NCBI RefSeq assembly: GCF_000003855.2
Contig: NW_003101679.1
Span: 628,417 to 692,416, forward strand
Direction of reading: 5' to 3'
Length of the DNA stretch: 64,000 bases
Origin: Blastomyces gilchristii SLH14081
Lineage: Eukaryota; Ascomycota; Eurotiomycetes; Onygenales; Ajellomycetaceae
Position numbers and translations under genes: made by a program. Below, piece by piece: positions 1 to 11,256 of the stretch. Position 1 is the stretch's first letter, and each line of letters opens with the position of its first letter. Below the pieces are notes generated by a model that had not been told where the DNA came from, made no database searches, and was given only the letters and a program-made list of their open reading frames with translations.

Positions 1-456
1 TCAGAAACTCAAGCAGCTACAAGAAAAATAGCTAAATTCAGAAATATCTGAATATGAAGAGAAGGAAATCAATCAGATATAGTCTGTTAAAACAGCTATA
101 TACTATCTTTTAATAATTTGTTTTATTACAGTCTCTCTTTACTTAATCTTTTTCTTTCAATTTCTTTCTATCTATCTATTTAATGTGTCTATCTTTAAGA
201 CTGTATTCTCTTTTCCTTTGTCATGATATTGTCAAATGATTTCAAAGTATCAGAAGATGTTAAGACACTGTAATTTATAAACAGTTTTTGTATTCTGAGC
301 TGAAATTTTCTGATTTTGCATATCTGAAATTGATGAATGTATAATAGTTAACTGTATAGATATAGGAAAAACCCTGAGAACTTTTAGTTCTCAGGTAGAT
401 GTCATAGTCTCTGACTGCATACATCTATAATTGAAGAATAATAATAATAATAATAA
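1..456 (+). mobile_element. 3' end of a Tad1-like LINE (LINE-2), truncated by the window
   Basis: The segment matches, on the opposite strand, the 3' end of the full-length LINE at 35,870-42,965. The first 82 bases correspond to the C-terminal end of its ORF2, with the same TAG stop (80-82). The following bases are the shared 3' untranslated region, and the copy ends in an (AAT)n tail at about 437-456. Differences from the other copy are mostly C/T and G/A. The 5' part lies outside the window. The right flank is AT-rich sequence that I do not recognise. Confidence 0.85.
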
Positions 457-1256
457 TTATATATTTCTTAGCATGAATCTCACTGAGACTAATTATTATA
501 AAAATATATAAAGTAACTATTAATCAGATTTTAAAATAACACTATAACTTAGAAAAATTAAGAAAATAATTTCATTTAATTTTATTTAATCTTATTCTTA
601 GTATAAAGTTACTATTTTTAGAGATTTTAAAGGTTTTTTAAAATTATTTTTATTTTTTTAAAACGTACTAATCTTTTATAACACTTAAATAAGATTTAAA
701 GTCATTTAAAGTAATAAAATAAATTTAAATTAAGAAGTGAAAATCATGATGTTATTTTAAAAATGTAATAAGAGTAGATAGTAGATCTCACTGAGATAGT
801 ATTAGACTACTATTAAATCTTAATACTGTGTAATGAGATTAATTAAATTGATAATAAGACTATTAAATATTCTGCTTCTGATCTCAGATACAGTTACATA
901 GTCAGTCTAGTTAAGATTAAATATCTGTATTATAAGAACATATCTCTTCAGAGAAAATTAAACCATGTGCAGTATCTCTTAAAAATAGCTGTTAAATTCA
1001 TCAAAGATAATTAAATAGCTTACAGACTGAGCTGTGCAGATATTGTTTTTTTTAAAAAAATTAGTTCTTACAGAGCAATTAAATTAATGATTTACAGAGA
1101 AGAATAATAATAATGATAAAAATATACAATTCTACTATATTGCAGTTCATCTGTAGAATTGCTGTTTTCTAATACAGACTAGCTCTGTAATAATTAGCAT
1201 ATCAAGACTCATATGCTATAAAAATATTTTAACTATAGTTTTACTTAGATAGATTA
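457..1256. other. AT-rich tract, unassigned
   Basis: This is strongly AT-rich, CpG-free sequence between the LINE tail and the DNA transposon. It looks like mutated repeat DNA but I found no protein motif, terminal repeat or long frame in it. Confidence 0.5.
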
Positions 1257-1258
1257 TA

Positions 1259-1336
1259 CTCATACTGGTACTTACTTACTCATCTCTAGTGAGTACATCA
1301 CATCAAAACAATAAAAACACTGAAATGATAAAAATC
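1259..1336 (+). repeat. Left terminal inverted repeat of the Fot1-like element
   Basis: It begins CTCATACTGG, and its reverse complement aligns without gaps to the right end of the element. It is more mutated than the right repeat. Confidence 0.8.
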
Positions 1337-1439
1337 AAGAATTACATTCTTATTATAGCTCTCTATATTAATAATCAGTAGTTAATCTATAATAAATAAA
1401 TTATTTACATCATTCTCAGTATGCATATTATCTCTGAAT

Positions 1440-3030
1440 TGTTTCATTTTCTTCTCAGTGAGTGATAAGAGTGAGTTATTATCAATTTTAATAAGATTAA
1501 TTCTCTATTTTCATCTCTTCTTATTCTGCTCTTTTTCTGCTTTATTCTCTCTATATCACATGATTTTTCCATTTACATTCTTAACAGTGAGAATACTTTT
1601 CAGCTGAATCTGCTGATGATTTGTTTTAACTCTGCAATATCTATTTACAATTAAATAGTTCTTTAATTCAGCTGTTTACTGCTCATTAAGTTTCACATAA
1701 GATAGACTAGCTTTGAAGATCTTTTTCAGATGATCTGTCAAACTGAGTGATTTCAAATTCAGAGTATTCTTAATACTTTAAATAGCTTTTTCTGTGATAT
1801 TATCATATTAATCTGATGTTACAGCTTTTAAATTATCTTTAATAAGAATAGCTGAGAAGAGAAGATAGTTATATAATTAGAAGTTTCATCATCTTCATCA
1901 TATATCTTAAGTGAAGAAGATAATGAAATTCTCTACTTAAGAGTATTAAGAAGATGATCAGAGTTTTATAAATATATATTATATTCAGCTTATTCTGTAG
2001 CTATTATATTATATTTAAATATCTGCTTCTGAATATCTGATAGATCTTGTAGAAACTACTGTTTTTCATACTTTTCAAAGCTGTAACATACAGTATAGTT
2101 GACTGCTTTCAAATAATAATACTTATATTACTGAAATAATAAACTGTTCAAAGAATGGAGTAAATGAGTGATATATAAAGAAAATTCATATAAAATTATA
2201 TTATGAAAATTAGTATATCACAGAAACTTCTCTATTATATAAGATTTATAATTATTTATTAAAAGTAATTAATAACTACTCTTCTATCTCTTTTTTATAA
2301 TCTCATTGAAGTGTTTAAGTTATTCAAAATTAATCTCATTATTTATAAATTCAGTATCTGATATAGTAATCTTATAATTGTCAGACAAATCAGTCTGTGT
2401 ATATCAATTCTTCAAATATGATTTTAAGATCAAGATTATTCATAATGAAATGATATAACAGCTAATGAATACATACTTAATAACTGTTATTAAATCTCTT
2501 AAAGAAGATGAAGAAATAATAAAATTAATCTCTTTAAAAGTAGTTCTAATTCATTCTTCTCTTTCTTATTCTTCTTGAAATTCAATTTCATCAAAGTTGT
2601 AAACATTGCAGGTATAAAACTTATACTACTTGAATAGAATTCAGAGACTGTTAAATTAAGTTTTAATATATTTAATATCTTCAACTGATAGCTGCTTCAG
2701 ATTCATTGACTTCTACTTCACTCTCTTATACTCAGATGAACATTTAATAAACCTGTATATTTATATCTTACTGACTTTTGAGAGAGAGATAGTAGAATCT
2801 GTATAATAATATTTAAGAATTAAATTCATGAAATCTTGAATGTGTTCAGTTATAAGAGGGTAATTTTTTTCATCTAGTAGCTTAATTCATTATTTAATCA
2901 TGTTCTTCTGACTCTTATTTAATCTCTTATTAACTAGCATCTTTGCAGTATTCAGATTTCTTTCATTAATATACACTCAGAGATATTAATAGAGAATATT
3001 AAATTCTCATAAAAGAGATAGTATTTTAAA
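1440..3030 (-). pseudogene. Fot1/pogo transposase relic
   Basis: Reading the minus strand from about 2,960 downwards gives a broken frame. It resembles the N-terminal DNA-binding region and the start of the DDE domain of Fot1-like transposases. A segment like WIKLLDEKNYP precedes a TDSTIS stretch, and near 2,576-2,606 comes a VYNFDE motif, the family's first catalytic aspartate context. Stops and missense changes occur throughout and no intact frame remains. The boundaries are approximate. Without help in trans the element cannot move. Confidence 0.65.
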
Positions 3031-3151
3031 TTTTGAATTTTTTTTATAGACAGTAATGACTTGCTGAATACACTCTTCAATATTTTCATCTTTATTCAAT
3101 ACTGTGGTGATTATTAATTAATTAATGAAGATGAAAATTAAGAATTTACAA

Positions 3152-3229
3152 GATTTTTATCATTTCAGTGTTTTTATCATTTTGATGTGGTGCACTCACT
3201 AGAGGTGAGTGAGTAAGCAGCGGCACGAG
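3152..3229 (-). repeat. Right terminal inverted repeat of the Fot1-like element
   Basis: It ends CGGCACGAG before the TA duplication. It retains CpG dinucleotides that are TpG or CpA in the left repeat, so it is closer to the ancestral terminus. Confidence 0.8.
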
Positions 3230-3231
3230 TA

Positions 3232-3600
3232 CATGACAACATTATCCTCCAACTCCAACACTGCTTTCAACTGCTTCGCGCAATTAATTCGTCACCCAAT
3301 GTCTTACTCCTTCCGTACAACTTCTACCAATTCTTTTTGATACTACCCACCCCTAAGGTCGCTTTTTGGCTCTACCCCAGGCCAATGGATTTGTATATGT
3401 CCATGGTATTTCCTCGATAACTTTGCGCAAATATCTTGGCCTATCGCGTTCACCATAGCTTCATTAGTTCGACACTTCGCCGAATTCCCGTAGAGCTTAT
3501 TGAACGCCGCCTCTCTGCTATAAGCATACATAAATAACGAGACGACAAAGGAAGTCACTTTGATAAGGATTTCCGGCCCCTGGAGAGGGAACTCCGTATA
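3232..3600 (+). promoter_or_regulatory. Upstream region of the CWC27-like gene
   Basis: This is normal-GC sequence between the Fot1-like element and the first ATG. No clear TATA box is visible. Any promoter not in this interval would lie inside the transposon. A minus-strand open frame at 3,343-3,558 has no recognisable product. Confidence 0.4.
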
Positions 3601-5469
3601 ATGTCATCACATTACAATACGGAGCCACCACCAACGGCCTCCGCCACCCTCAACACCACCGCTGGCCCGCTCCACATCTCCCTTTTCGCCAAACAGGCAC
3701 CTCTCGCATGCAAAAATTTCCTTCAACATTGTTTAGACGGGTACTACAATGGGACAGTTTTTCACCGTGTCATACCAGACTTCATCATCCAGGGTGGTGA
3801 CCCCACAGGAACAGGCTCGGGAGGCTCATCCATCTACGAAGATCCAGAGTTCGAATTCGACCCACGTGATGGGGAAAAAGTGATATTCAAAGATGAGATA
3901 CACAGTAGATTACGATTTAATCGGCGGGGATTGGTTGGGATGGCCAAGGCAGAGGATGGGACGTACGGGAGCCAGTTCTTCGTGACTCTGGGGAGTGGTG
4001 CGGACCGGCAGTTAACGGGGACATGTACGATGTTTGGACGCATTGAAGGGGATAGTATCTATAATGTCGTGAGGATTGCAGAAGGGGAACTGGTGGGGGG
4101 GACAGAACGACCCGTATATGCTGTAAAAGTTACAGGGTGCGAAGTGGGCGATTTGGGTCCTTTCAAGGAAGTTTTGAAGAAGCGAGAAAAGTTAGCGCAT
4201 GCTGCGCCGGAGAAAAAAGCGGAAGGAAAGCGGGACGTGGCTAAGAAGAGGAAAAAGGGTAAAGGCGCGAAGGTATTATTGAGTTTTGCGGGCGACGAAG
4301 AGGATATCATAGAAACAACTCGGGAAACGAAGAAGCCCAAATTCAATACAAGGCTTGTCACAGCGGGAAAAGATACGGTTCAGGAGCATAGCGAAAACAG
4401 ATACGAAAGATACGAACATAAACAACAACCCAAAGCCGCAAGAACTTCTCCTACGCACAAAGGCCAAGTAGATATCGACCTACAGCAAACCCACCCGAAA
4501 AGACGAACATCTATATCCCCTTCAAATTCCCCGCTCACAAGACCGAGACCATCATCACGAGATCCTAATACCCAACTGCCTCTTCCGGACCCAGAAGTCC
4601 CATCCCGCTCTCCCTCCTCCTCCCCCGCCCCTCCCGCAAAGCAATCAGTCTTATCACGTACCACTGCCGAGATTGATGCACTCAAAGCATCCATGCGTCG
4701 CAATGTCGCTACAACCACCGAACCTACGCGGAAAAAGTCTGCACTTGAGTCATTGATACCCGAAACATCAATAAGGGGCCGCCGACGACCTGCCCCGGGC
4801 AGCACTAGCGGCGCTGGGTTAGGGAACGGGACATCGCAGGATAGCGAGGCAATGAGAATCTTCAATGCGTTTAAAGCGCGATTAGAACAGGCGGATTTGA
4901 TATCCACTCGATCCAAACCCACGGATAAAGTAGACGACAGCAAAGACACAAATTCCAAACACACTAATGACAAGAAACCTCCTTCTACCAAAGCAGGGGA
5001 AGAAGGCAAGGAGGGAGAAGAAGATGAGGAGCATGAAGAGCAAGTCTGCGACCTCCATTTTATCGCGAACTGTCAATCCTGCCGCGCGTGGGACACGAGC
5101 GCGATCGCCGCGCAAATAGACACTGACCTAGCAACCACTACCCGCAACCATGGCCGTGAGGATGACGACGATGACAACCCCATTGACTGGATGACGCATA
5201 GGCTAACCTTTGGCAAGGACATGCTGGGCAAGGATCTGAACTGGAAGCGCACTCATGAGGACGCGGATGGGCTCGTAGTGATTGATCCACGCGAGAAGGA
5301 GAAGGAGGTTGTTGGAAATGGTCCTGCTGGTGGTGGTGGTGGTGGTGGTGGTGGGAGGCGGCGCGAGCGCGAGCGCAAGCGGAAGATAGAGATCGGACCA
5401 TCGGAGGGAGTGGGAACCGGAAAGGGGATAGAGGACATGTGCTGTATGTACAGTGCCTATATTATGTGA
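3601..5469 (+). CDS. cwc27: CWC27-type spliceosomal peptidyl-prolyl isomerase-like cyclophilin
   Basis: Intronless gene for 622 residues. Residues about 12-175 form a cyclophilin domain with the family landmarks FHRVIPDFIIQGGDPTGTG (54-72, including R56, F61 and Q64), SQFFVTL (124-130) and MFGRI. A long charged, disordered middle follows, and the C terminus has the CWC27-specific blocks CDLHFIANCQSC, DWMTHRLTFGKDMLGKDLNW and VVIDPREKE. CWC27 homologues belong to spliceosomal (Bact, CWC22-associated) complexes in the nucleus. At the positions equivalent to cyclophilin A W121 and H126 this protein has Q137 and C142, so isomerase activity is doubtful and a binding role is more likely. A GGT repeat encodes polyglycine near the end. 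The ATG at 3,601 starts directly in the cyclophilin fold. TGA is the stop, and Trp is coded by TGG. Confidence 0.93.
   Translation: MSSHYNTEPPPTASATLNTTAGPLHISLFAKQAPLACKNFLQHCLDGYYNGTVFHRVIPDFIIQGGDPTGTGSGGSSIYEDPEFEFDPRDGEKVIFKDEIHSRLRFNRRGLVGMAKAEDGTYGSQFFVTLGSGADRQLTGTCTMFGRIEGDSIYNVVRIAEGELVGGTERPVYAVKVTGCEVGDLGPFKEVLKKREKLAHAAPEKKAEGKRDVAKKRKKGKGAKVLLSFAGDEEDIIETTRETKKPKFNTRLVTAGKDTVQEHSENRYERYEHKQQPKAARTSPTHKGQVDIDLQQTHPKRRTSISPSNSPLTRPRPSSRDPNTQLPLPDPEVPSRSPSSSPAPPAKQSVLSRTTAEIDALKASMRRNVATTTEPTRKKSALESLIPETSIRGRRRPAPGSTSGAGLGNGTSQDSEAMRIFNAFKARLEQADLISTRSKPTDKVDDSKDTNSKHTNDKKPPSTKAGEEGKEGEEDEEHEEQVCDLHFIANCQSCRAWDTSAIAAQIDTDLATTTRNHGREDDDDDNPIDWMTHRLTFGKDMLGKDLNWKRTHEDADGLVVIDPREKEKEVVGNGPAGGGGGGGGGRRRERERKRKIEIGPSEGVGTGKGIEDMCCMYSAYIM
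5329..5354 (+). repeat. (GGT)n microsatellite coding polyglycine
   Basis: About eight to nine GGT units lie in frame near the C terminus of the CWC27-like protein, after the conserved VVIDPREKE block. The length is probably polymorphic and has no obvious effect on the folded domain. Confidence 0.85.
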
Positions 5470-7712
5470 TGAATGAATGATGTTTTTCTCCTATTACATG
5501 GTTCCATTTCGTCGCAGAGTATTCGAGTTCAATGTATTTGATGCATATACCCCCCTATTCCTGTAAGGTAAAGAGGCGATGTAAACAATCCTCATATCAG
5601 TCAGGTATGTACATACATTTGTCTGCCCCCTGAACCCGTTTCGGTTTACATACAACTCGGGGTTTATGGGATGTGCTATCTCCAGTCATGTATTTGCCAT
5701 CTAGTGAATATTTCCCCCCTTACTCCATCAATCCCCTTCGTGCCCATTCACGGAAAGTGTGGGATTCAAAATAAAAATCCTTGATATATATTCGTTCTTC
5801 TTTACCTAGGACGTATACGGAAGAAGCACAACCAACCACCTTTCCTTTTGTCCATTCAAAATGAAGTGCAAAAGAGCCGGCCCCCGATAACTCCCCACGG
5901 CCACCAACAGAGCCCTGTTATATGTTCATGAATTAATGTCAGCCAGTGGGAAAAAATGGTCAAGGAAGCTGAAGCGGATCGAGCTATATATATATTATTA
6001 TAATAATCAATGAGGAGTTGAAAGAAAAATAAAATAGGATAAGTTAAAATCCCCTCGAAGATTTACATCTTGCCACAGTTGCGAAGTAGCCAACTGACGG
6101 TATTTCCCAAACAGTGAGGGTTGAAAACGAGGTAAAAAAGAATTAAAAATTAAAAAAAGGACTGCAGAAGAACCGGCGCATGACAGCCAAAGATGAGAAG
6201 GGAAAAAAGGCAAAGCCAAATATAAAATACTCGTATTGAGCTAGAATACGGGCCCGGTACTCGTCATAGCTCCCACATAATGGGCATGGCCAGACTACAA
6301 CCCAGACGCAGGGTAAGACGCGTAGGTGGGTAGGTCCTATGACGATCACAGCACAGTATAACACAAAAAGCAGCCACTACGAGAAGTGAAGACCATAAGT
6401 GAAGGAAAAAGGAAAAAAGAGAATGAAAAAGGGAGGGCCAACACAACGCCAGAAATGATTTGAAATGATTGAGCGTGGTGACAAATAGAGTAGGAGAAGG
6501 GGCGGGGAGTATCAAATAAAAAGGACAAATAGATAGACAAAGTAGACATTAAAAACAACAGCTAGAAAGCGAATGCTCGTGACTTCCATTGTTTCCTCTT
6601 CTTCCTAGCGGCATGGCAGGCCACGGCTTTGCCATCATATATCCAAAGACAGGTGTAAATTAGCGGACTGGTAGTAACGAAAAGAGGTCGAAGGACGTAC
6701 ATCTTGAATCAAAGGCAATGGAGAAGAGGGTTCCATCTATCTACAAACGATTATGTAGACAGAGAGGGCGTGCTTAAAAGAAACGGTTCAAAGGGCTGTG
6801 GGCTAGGATTTTGCGAAACAACCAGGTTGATGATGTATTGTAGAAATTGAAGCTGAATTAGTGGCCCGTTTCTCTAATCCTAGCACATACTGGATATACA
6901 GGCGCTTGGTCCCAGTTCTAATATTTGCTGATCAGGAAACAACTTAGTTGGAATCAGAATATTTGGTTTCCTCCAATTAGGTACCTGGTAGAGTGCCGAC
7001 GTCAGAGCAAGGTATATTCGTGAGAGCGCAAGGAAAGGAACGAAGGAGAAAAGCCAAAAAGGAGAAAATATGAAGAAACAGAATACGGAAAATGATTATA
7101 TGAAATATACGGTGAAAAAACGTAATCCTTATACAACTGGACGACTATAATGCAATTCAGATGAACATGATATCCCGCGAGTTTTCCAAGATTAAAGAAA
7201 AAGAAGTGCGTTTGCAACGCAAACAGGAATCACGCAGGGAAAAGAAAAATACAACAGCAGCGAGGAAGACGGTTTTTGAAACATGTTTTTGTCGTTTTGT
7301 CATATATTTTCTTCACAAACACTCAGTTGTAGGAAAGAATGCGCACCCTCCGATCACAGTGTCCAAATCTGATAGAATGTCTGTTGACATTTCTTGTCGA
7401 GAAAACAAGGAAGAGTTGTGGATTGTTTTTGGGAGGGAAGGGGGGGACGAGGCTCCAAATTTTATGATTGTTAGGCTGCCCCAAAAATTAAGATCTAACG
7501 TTTCCATATAATCCCGGTGTAAATAACTTTTGTATTTTAGTCTCTCTTTTGATTTGGTTCATTTCGTCATGCGTCATTGAATCGTAAAGACATTACCCTC
7601 GCTGGGGGTAAATAGAGGGCCTGAGTGGATTTGTGGGTATTGTCTTTCATTCATGAAATGGTATACATTTGTCGCCGTAAATTGATTCGGTGATCAGGGC
7701 TTTATGAAGTAT
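5470..7712. other. Convergent intergenic region with 3' untranslated sequences
   Basis: This region lies between two convergent genes and should contain both 3' untranslated regions. An AATAAA-like AAAATAAAAATCC at about 5,767 could serve as a polyadenylation signal for the + strand gene. Open frames such as 7,161-7,511 (+) are short, lack family resemblance and are not supported as genes. I saw no tRNA or snoRNA signature, though small ncRNAs cannot be excluded by eye. Confidence 0.5.
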
Positions 7713-9761
7713 TTACTCAACAATTATCTCGACGTTAGAGACAGATCTCAGCTCGTCGCTCCCTCGAGTCTGATGTCCATTCTGGCGGCGAAAACCTGAG
7801 CCGCGCTCGGGAGCTGGGCCTCTAGGCTGTCTCATGGGGATGCGCTCCTGAGAAGGTTGTGAATCAAAACCCAGACCAATTGATCTATTACTCCCAATTG
7901 GAGCAGTGGCGGATGATTGGGAATCCTGTTGTTCCCAGGAAAACATTCCGCGAAGCCGTCTAGGGCTGCCGGAATTAGGCCCACCAATGCCAGTTCCAAG
8001 GGAGAGTCCACCTAAAGTGTTTACCAGTAGGTTATCATCGCGTTGAATTGCCATTGAAGAACCGGAAGGAGTAGGGGTCAAAGTTGGTGTGTTAGATGCA
8101 GCGCTAGTATTTCCATCGAAAGGCTGGAAACGAGTCCCATTAGACTGGAGAGCCGCAGGAAAACTAGCAGAAGAAGGCACCGGAGATGGCGTATAGGATC
8201 GCAGGTCGGCGAAGGACTTGGCTGCTCGAAGGTTTTGTGCATTACCAAAGCTACTGGGCGAGTCGAGCACACTGAGGAAACCAGAGTGATGTCCACGAAG
8301 GGTGTTAAAAGGACCAGGGCCATCACCTCTAGCCTCGCTGAAGTCGATTGTCGCAGCACGGTTGAGCCCACGGCGGGATGTGTCGGCCGTCTGGACAGTG
8401 GCCGGATTCGCTGGTCCCTGAGGGCTAACATTCGAGTCTGTTGCTCTGAACACGTGAACCTGACGCTGGTCACCAGTACCTCGGGACGCATGCCCTAATC
8501 CCATATTATGAGCAAGGGTATGAACTGTACGGCGTTGCAGTGGCGATAACTTCGCAGGGAATATCAGGGCTTCCTTGCTCGAATCTTGCTTAAATAAGAG
8601 AAGTTGAGAGTAGTATTGAAGAGTTTCGGGTTCGTTCATGTTAACTTCTATTTGAGTCAGCCAGTGAATGGAGAAAAAGTATCACAAAAAGGAGAGTTGA
8701 AATAACGCACTTAATTCCGCACCACGTTGGGAGACTGGAGACGGGGAAGTCACGGGAATGTGCGATGTCAACGATGACAATGAAGGCTGGGAATTGAGTT
8801 GGGAGTTTGGCATTGGGCGATGTTGCTCCTCTAATTGACCCCTGCGCTCACGCTTTTCACGCTCAATCCGCTCCCTTTCCTGCAAGGGAAGCATCTTCTT
8901 ATATTCAACTCTAAGTTTCCTTCCCTGTAACTCGAAATGGTTTAAGACTTCGATTACAGTGGCTGTTTCCTCAGCCGAAGTGAAATTGGCGAACGCTAAA
9001 CCCCGGAAGACACCGTTGTCGAAATGATAGTTAAACGCGTAGGGGAGGGGGAGATTCATCTCTGTCATCAATTGGACTAGCTGTTCTTTTTTCACCGCAA
9101 ATGGGATATTTTTGATCACTATAGCGGTCGGAATAAGCTCGTCGTCTCCTTCAGGACTGAGATTCTCTGAACGGTTCTGCATCGGCTGGAGGGAATTGGG
9201 TCCTAAGCTGAACGGGCCTGCGAGTCCTGGTTGTTGGTCAAGCCAAGTCTTCGACCACTTATGTTAGTTTGGGCGAGATCAAAAGGGGGTTAAATGAACT
9301 TTTGTTTTCTTCTTCTCCCACTCAAAGTAAATCACAAAGTCAATCACAAAAGGGGATCTGGGTAAGGCAGGTAACTGTTGAAATCAAGGACTTACAGCGG
9401 GCAGTCCAGTCCTGCCGCGCGCAGTCGGCTTCATCCTTCCCGTGCTGGCTCCAGTTCCAGACCCGATGCCGCTAAGAGTATTTGTAGTTCCAAATCCGTT
9501 TGAATTCCAAGTCTGAGAGCCAGACATATCGTATGCATAGGAGTTCCCTTGAAGGACTGGGTTTAGGCGATCCAGCCGAACGGAGTCATATCTAGCCATC
9601 GGATCGTCGTATAGTCCAGTGGTCATCGGGCCATAGGCATCGAATTGCCTAGATGATTGACGGTGAAGTTGCTGGTGGGAATGATGGCGTTGCGAACCTG
9701 GGGATCGGGAGGAGGGGTTGTCGTGATACATGTCCTGAGGCTGAGGATGGTAATTACTCAT
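7713..9761 (-). CDS. RRM plus R3H domain RNA-binding protein (Pin4/Cip2-like)
   Basis: Three exons on the minus strand give 615 residues: 9,761-9,396, 9,257-8,711 and 8,647-7,713, total 1,848 bases. Intron 1 (9,395-9,258) starts GTAAGT and ends CTAACATAAG. Intron 2 (8,710-8,648) starts GTGCGT and has a CTGAC branch site and a TAG acceptor. The start MSNYHPQPQDMYH opens a Gln/Ser/Pro-rich N terminus. Residues about 165-244 are an RRM with RNP2 IVIKNIPF and RNP1 GLAFANF, followed by an Arg/Glu-rich helix. Residues about 308-370 form an R3H domain (NEPETLQYYSQLLLF, then RRTVHTLAHNMGLGH). The rest is low complexity. This architecture is known from fungal Pin4/Cip2-type post-transcriptional regulators that bind mRNA; the exact orthologue is not certain. 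An in-frame ATG at 9,896 would add 45 residues and is less likely to be used. Confidence 0.85.
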
Positions 9762-10420
9762 GGCGACCGCTAATGAACGGAAGCCTGCCAGAGGGGAGTG
9801 TGTGGGTGGTAGAGGATTGAGGAATTTTTTCTTTCTTTTTCGTCCTTTGTAAATGGCAAATGGGTAAGACACGAGGCCACAAAAGCAACTATTCAACCAT
9901 AAGAGGCGGAGATCGTAACGAGAATATGAGTATAGGATCGCGCAGTTAAAGACTTCGCTATTAATTTCTTCTGAGGGATATCAAACTTTCCGTAAACGCG
10001 TAAAAAATCAGGAAGATTTTGGTTGGTCGATTTTGTGTCACTTGGTTTCTAAGTGGTAGACTCCAGGATCAGATGCTAACGGCAAGTGGTTTTGTGTGTT
10101 TTGTCGACAGACTGGGAAATCTGCAGGAATTTCGTTCGGGGCCGTGGACAACAACGAATGAAAGGGAAAAGAATTAAAGTCGCGGATTTTGGGGGAATAC
10201 AGGGAATCAGACGCGGTAGGCCAAATCGTGTTCATCAGTCGTATGCAGCATCAAGTCGTTACAGGAGAACGAAAGAGGCGTGGAAGGGACCACCACCAAA
10301 GACTCAATTTGATGCTGGTCTGGTGGAATTTTTTTGGAATTTCTTTTTATTTTTTATTTTTTATTCTTTTATTTTATTTTTTTTATTTTTATTTTTTGGT
10401 TGATTTGATTTGATTTGATT
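9762..10420 (-). promoter_or_regulatory. Upstream region of the RRM/R3H gene
   Basis: This is normal-GC sequence 5' of the start codon, ending in a T/A-rich run at about 10,324-10,397 (A-rich on the coding strand), a possible nucleosome-depleted promoter element. The reading frame of exon 1 stays open upstream to 9,896. No TATA box or transcription start can be fixed. Confidence 0.4.
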
Positions 10421-10655
10421 TGCTCCGACACGAGACGGGACGGGAGGGGCCAGCTAGGATCCGAGTCTGGTCTGTGTGTTCAGCGGGCGGAATTAGTTGT
10501 CGAGATGCATGCAAAGGAACCTGTACATGTCATGTACACACAAAGGCAGCAGAACAGACCAGCACGAGGAAAAAGCAGCCGGAAGGGATACGGTTTTGGT
10601 TGGAGGGAGAGATGGGTGCCAGCCAGGACGGTAAGTGACGAGATGGGCTACGATG
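10421..10655. other. Intergenic, nothing recognised
   Basis: Ordinary GC-rich intergenic sequence. The overlapping open frames on both strands here share no similarity that I recognise and have no splice or start context to favour them. Confidence 0.4.
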
Positions 10656-11256
10656 GGCTGTTCCCCGGGGGGGAAAGAGGGGGAGGGGGGGCAAGAGGAA
10701 GGAAACGGGGGAGACCAAGACCAAACGCTCAGCACCTCGCCGTTTGTCCAGTTGTCGTAGTCCGGGAGGGTCCAGGCAAGCGGGATTTTGCTCGAGCCGC
10801 CAAGGGGATCAAGCGATAGAGAGGAGTCGAACAGGATGAACGAGATGGCTGACCGAATGGGGGGAGGAGGGAGTTCAGTAATAAGCGGAGAGGGGGGACA
10901 GGAGGCAGGGTAACACGAGAGAGACGCCGACGAACCCAAACGGGAGAACAGCCAAAGAGACAGCAGAGAAATATATATAGCGGTTCCGAATACACGGAGG
11001 GAGAGGGAAGAAGTAGACGGAGACGAAGCAGAAGAACGAGGAGCAACAAGAGATGAAGAGAATGAAAAGAGAAGAGAAGAGAGAAGGGAGAAGAGAGAAG
11101 AGAAGGGCGACAGGCGAAATTAAAAGGATGAAGGCGGATGGGATAGGGATGAAGATGGGGATAGGATGAGGTTGAGGTTGAGGTTGAGGTTGAGGCGGAG
11201 GAGAAAGAGAAAAAAAACGAGCGTGGAGAAAGAAAGAAAGAAAGAAAGAAAGGAAT
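10656..11256. repeat. Purine-rich (G+A) low-complexity tract
   Basis: The plus strand is strongly purine-biased for several hundred bases, most purely at about 11,040-11,110 and 11,200-11,256, with GAGAA, GGGAG and GAAA runs. It ends in (GAAA)n-type repeats. The strand asymmetry explains the long Ser/Pro/Leu-rich open frames on the minus strand, which I do not accept as genes. Confidence 0.7.
11168..11195 (+). repeat. (GAGGTT)n hexamer repeat
   Basis: Four to five consecutive GAGGTT units, the last changed to GAGGCG, inside the purine-rich tract. It is not telomeric: TTAGGG does not occur in it. Confidence 0.8.

Larger units (their letters stand above)
1257..3231 (-). mobile_element. Fot1/pogo-type Tc1-mariner DNA transposon, RIP-damaged
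   Basis: The element spans 1,259-3,229 (1,971 bp) between TA dinucleotides at 1,257-1,258 and 3,230-3,231, the target duplication of Tc1/mariner elements. Its ends are 78-bp terminal inverted repeats (1,259-1,336 and 3,152-3,229) that differ mainly by transitions; the right repeat keeps several CpG sites that the left has lost. A transposase relic lies on the minus strand. Size, TA duplication and transposase motifs fit the fungal Fot1/pogo group. The right end abuts ordinary genomic DNA, so this element forms the left boundary of the gene island. Confidence 0.85.

Noticed and set aside
4059..5438. Minus-strand frames inside the CWC27-like gene, up to 209 codons
   Set aside because: They mirror a strongly supported coding frame and look compositionally like antisense shadows.
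7161..7511. 116-codon plus-strand open frame between the two genes
   Set aside because: No family resemblance, no promoter or intron context, and it overlaps a minus-strand frame of similar length in the 3' intergenic region.
8078..8498. Alternative frames inside exon 3 of the RRM/R3H gene
   Set aside because: Shadows of the low-complexity coding sequence; the R3H frame and exon arithmetic support the annotated frame.
11168..11195. Interstitial telomere repeat
   Set aside because: The unit is GAGGTT, not TTAGGG, and it grades into other purine repeats.
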